Made by a program: the position numbers and the translations under genes. A DNA stretch of 64,000 nucleotides from Anthracocystis setariae. Its lineage: Eukaryota; Basidiomycota; Ustilaginomycetes; Ustilaginales; Ustilaginaceae. A model generated the notes under the pieces. It saw only the letters and a program-made list of their open reading frames with translations. It made no database searches and was not told the DNA's origin. Positions 62,125 through 64,000 of this stretch are shown in pieces. The stretch covers positions 248,001 through 312,000 of the forward strand of contig CAKMXJ010000032.1 of assembly GCA_928724745.1 (NCBI GenBank). Reading direction: 5' to 3'. Numbering within the stretch: the stretch's first letter is position 1; each line of letters begins with the position of its first letter.

Positions 62125-63387
62125 ATGCCTGCTCCTACTTCAGCACCCGCCCCCATCCCCGTCCCCGTCCCCGTCCCCGTCCCCGTCCCCGTCCCCGCCG
62201 CTGCCCCGGCTGGCCCTTCCAACTTGGCACCACTCAATGCTGATCTTCTTCAGATCACCCTCAACGAGTCGGCGCCGGCTCCTGATTTCGAAAACCTTGT
62301 GTTTGGCAAGAAGTTCTCCCCCCACATGCTCATCGTTGACTGGAACCACCAAACTGGCTGGGGTGTTCCTCAGATCAAGCCGTATGGCCCTCTTTCGCTC
62401 TCGCCTGCCGCTCCCGCTCTCCACTACGCCAGCGGTCTCTTTGAAGGCATGAAGGCCTACCGTTCCGCTGATGGTTCGGGCAAGATCCGTCTTTTCCGCG
62501 CCGACAAGAACATGGAGCGCATGAACCGCTCCGCCGCCCGTGCTGGTCTTCCCACCTTCGACGCAGAAGAGTTCATCAAGCTCATCAAGACTCTGGTCCG
62601 AATCGACCGCGACTACGTCCCCTACGGTGAAGGTCAGACTCTGTACCTTCGTCCCACGCTGATCGGCTCCACTGATTCGCTCGGTATGGGCGTCCCCACT
62701 GAAGCGCAGCTCTTCTGCATCTGCAGTCCCGTCGGAAACTACTACTCGTCCGGTAGCGGTGCCAAGCCCGTCAGTCTGCTCGCTCGTACCGATGTGGTTC
62801 GTGCATGGCCTGGTGGAACCGGTTGCTACAAGCTCGCTGCCAACTACGCCGGTGCCACGCGTCCTGCCATGGATGCTCTGCTCGAGGGATACCACCAGGT
62901 TCTGTGGCTCTTTGGTCCTGAGCGTCAGCTTACCGAGGTCGGAGCCATGAACTTGTTCCTCGTCTTCCGCGATCAGCCTCAAGACTCGGAATCTACCCGA
63001 TATGAAATTGCCACCGCCGCTCTCGATGACGGTACCATCCTACCCGGTGTCACCCGCGACACCATCCTCTCGCTCCTCCGTGCATACAAGGCCGGTCAGA
63101 TCCACCTCCAAGGTCTGCCCCAACCCGAACTCATCCACATCTCCGAACGAAAAGTCACCATGGACGAAGTCATCCACAAGGCTCAAAACAACCAGATCGC
63201 AGAAGTGTTCGGCTCCGGTACTGCAGCTGTGGTTTGCAGCGTTGACAAGATCGGTTTCGAGGGTATCGACATTCCCGTACCCATCCAGGAGGATGGCATG
63301 GGCGCTTTCACTCGTTCCATGCTCAACGAGGTTTGCGGTCGTCAGTGGGGTACCATCCCTTGCTCCGAATGGAGCACCGTTTGCTAA
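62125..63387 (+). CDS. BAT: branched-chain amino acid aminotransferase (PLP fold type IV)
   Basis: The product has 420 residues, started at the first real ATG. It interconverts leucine, isoleucine and valine with their 2-oxo acids. Conserved blocks include MLIVDWNHQTGWGVPQIKPYG, YASGLFEGMKAYR, RIDRDYVPYG, the PLP lysine at Lys236 in GTGCYKLAANY, NLFLVFRD, LPGVTRDTIL and EVFGSGTAAVVCSV. The N-terminus is a Pro-Ala-Val repeat made by a CCCGTC hexanucleotide rather than a clear mitochondrial presequence, which argues for a cytosolic form. Three TGACTC motifs upstream may indicate general amino acid control. Confidence 0.95.
   Translation: MPAPTSAPAPIPVPVPVPVPVPVPAAAPAGPSNLAPLNADLLQITLNESAPAPDFENLVFGKKFSPHMLIVDWNHQTGWGVPQIKPYGPLSLSPAAPALHYASGLFEGMKAYRSADGSGKIRLFRADKNMERMNRSAARAGLPTFDAEEFIKLIKTLVRIDRDYVPYGEGQTLYLRPTLIGSTDSLGMGVPTEAQLFCICSPVGNYYSSGSGAKPVSLLARTDVVRAWPGGTGCYKLAANYAGATRPAMDALLEGYHQVLWLFGPERQLTEVGAMNLFLVFRDQPQDSESTRYEIATAALDDGTILPGVTRDTILSLLRAYKAGQIHLQGLPQPELIHISERKVTMDEVIHKAQNNQIAEVFGSGTAAVVCSVDKIGFEGIDIPVPIQEDGMGAFTRSMLNEVCGRQWGTIPCSEWSTVC
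62153..62198 (+). repeat. CCCGTC hexanucleotide microsatellite inside the aminotransferase
   Basis: About seven tandem copies of CCCGTC encode the Pro-Val repeat at residues about 10-24 of the aminotransferase. The frame is kept whatever the copy number, because the unit is six bases. Confidence 0.85.
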
Positions 63388-63567
63388 AAATCCATTCCTA
63401 CACCATTCCATCTCGACAAGTTTCCATCTAAACGATAGAATCTCCTCTCCTAAGGGTCAAAACCTTGCCCAATCTTTGTTGTAGATCCTCGATACCAGTC
63501 ACCCCACACATGCACGCTCGTTCTTCTCATGCAAACAATAGACATCACGATTCTTCTAGACTAGCAA

Positions 63568-63605
63568 AGAGAGATAGAGAGAGAGAGAGTGTGTGTGTGT
63601 GTGTC
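63568..63605 (+). repeat. GA/GT dinucleotide microsatellite
   Basis: An AG-rich stretch (AGAGAGATAGAGAGAG type) is followed by about eight GT units. It lies between the convergent aminotransferase and permease genes. Confidence 0.85.
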
Positions 63606-63616
63606 TCGGTGGAAGG

Positions 63617-64000
63617 TCAGATCGTATATCGGAAGTAGGGCGAGTCTTCACCTCGCATGAGAACGTCGATCTTCCTTGTGTCGACTTCGCTCATGGTGAC
63701 GCCCTTTTCGTGCGCGATGTCGCTGCCGATATGGTTGACGGCGTCGTTTTGGTTACGTCCACGATTGATTCTCCAGAATCGGAAGCTCGCCGTCGCTGCG
63801 ATCACTGCACCCAGCAGGAGGATGCCGGCACTGACCGAAGTGCCTTTGACGTAGTACGGTTTTTCGGCGGCTGGGAACAAACGTGTGCCGAGCAAAGGTC
63901 CACATTGACCGACCGTTCCAAAAATGACGAGACCGAGACCTCGTTTGGACTCGCTCGCCTGGTTGGCCATCAACCACATGTACAGGATCGGGATGAAGGG
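63617..64000 (-). CDS. Dal5-family anion:cation symporter (MFS), C-terminal part; 5' end cut by window
   Basis: The last 127 residues of a major-facilitator permease are visible. They hold a helix start PILYMWLMANQASESKRGLGLVIFGTVGQCGPLLGTRLFP, which is typical of the loop and eleventh helix of allantoate permease (Dal5)-like transporters (MANNxAGxxKR type). A final helix (SVSAGILLLGAVIAATASFRFWRIN) and a charged tail with the family-like DxxNxxFRYTI-type end (SPYFRYTI) follow. Dal5-type permeases take up allantoate, nicotinate, dipeptides or similar anions; the substrate cannot be told from this part. The gene starts beyond base 64000. Confidence 0.85.
   Translation of the reverse strand, partial: PFIPILYMWLMANQASESKRGLGLVIFGTVGQCGPLLGTRLFPAAEKPYYVKGTSVSAGILLLGAVIAATASFRFWRINRGRNQNDAVNHIGSDIAHEKGVTMSEVDTRKIDVLMRGEDSPYFRYTI

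Overview
The window is eukaryotic and looks like a smut fungus (Ustilaginales: Ustilago, Sporisorium, Pseudozyma or Moesziomyces type). The grounds are: compact genes that are mostly intronless; a few short introns with GTAAGT-like donors and CTAAC/CTGAC-like branch points; fungal-only families (Zn2Cys6 regulator, Ytp1, DUF1769, Big1, Dal5-type permease); and a divergent ferroxidase/iron-permease pair with GATA sites between them, as known from Ustilago maydis. The species is inferred, not proven. I see no rRNA, tRNA, CRISPR, intact transposon or virus. Gene starts were moved to real ATG codons where a longer open frame began with TTG or GTG. Exon joins were checked by reading phase.

Layout, 0-12 kb: 3' end of a HECT ubiquitin ligase (+); alpha/beta hydrolase (-, 3 exons); mitochondrial ribosome recycling factor (+); TLC-domain membrane protein (-); Cue2-like CUE/DUF1771/Smr protein (+); short-chain dehydrogenase (-, 2 exons); uracil phosphoribosyltransferase (+, 3 exons). 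13-25 kb: ZIP zinc transporter (+); two neighbouring small helix-turn-helix proteins (+); F-box-like protein (-); SnoaL/NTF2-like protein (+); Ytp1-like membrane protein (+); choline-phosphate cytidylyltransferase with an unusual layout (+). 25-34 kb: MMTAG2-like RS/His-rich protein (+); DNA polymerase eta (+); secreted GH128 glucanase (+, 2 exons); secreted GH13 alpha-amylase (+).

34-40 kb is the high-affinity iron-uptake locus. The Fet3-type ferroxidase (-) and Ftr1-type permease (+, 2 exons) are divergent around a 2.1-kb intergenic region. That region holds five exact copies of TCTGATAA/TTATCAGA and two copies of a 19-bp composite element, each in the same orientation relative to its own gene. 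40-50 kb: Big1/V-ATPase S1-like protein (-, 4 exons), mitochondrial-type SDR (-), dihydroxyacetone kinase (+), DUF1769 protein (+), Mpv17/PMP22 protein (-, 2 exons). 50-64 kb: Prp19 (+, 3 exons), Zn2Cys6 transcription factor (+), SAGA subunit Spt3 (-), branched-chain aminotransferase (+), and the C-terminal part of a Dal5-family permease (-, cut by the window edge).

Most genes are unrelated housekeeping or nutrient functions. The clear functional unit is the ferroxidase/permease pair. The best leads are the shared 19-bp element in its promoter, the twin small HTH genes, and the cytidylyltransferase with HYAH in place of HxGH and no C-terminal membrane domain. Several intergenic gaps of 1.5-2.2 kb hold no gene I can support. 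Some of them carry palindromes around TACTGTAC.
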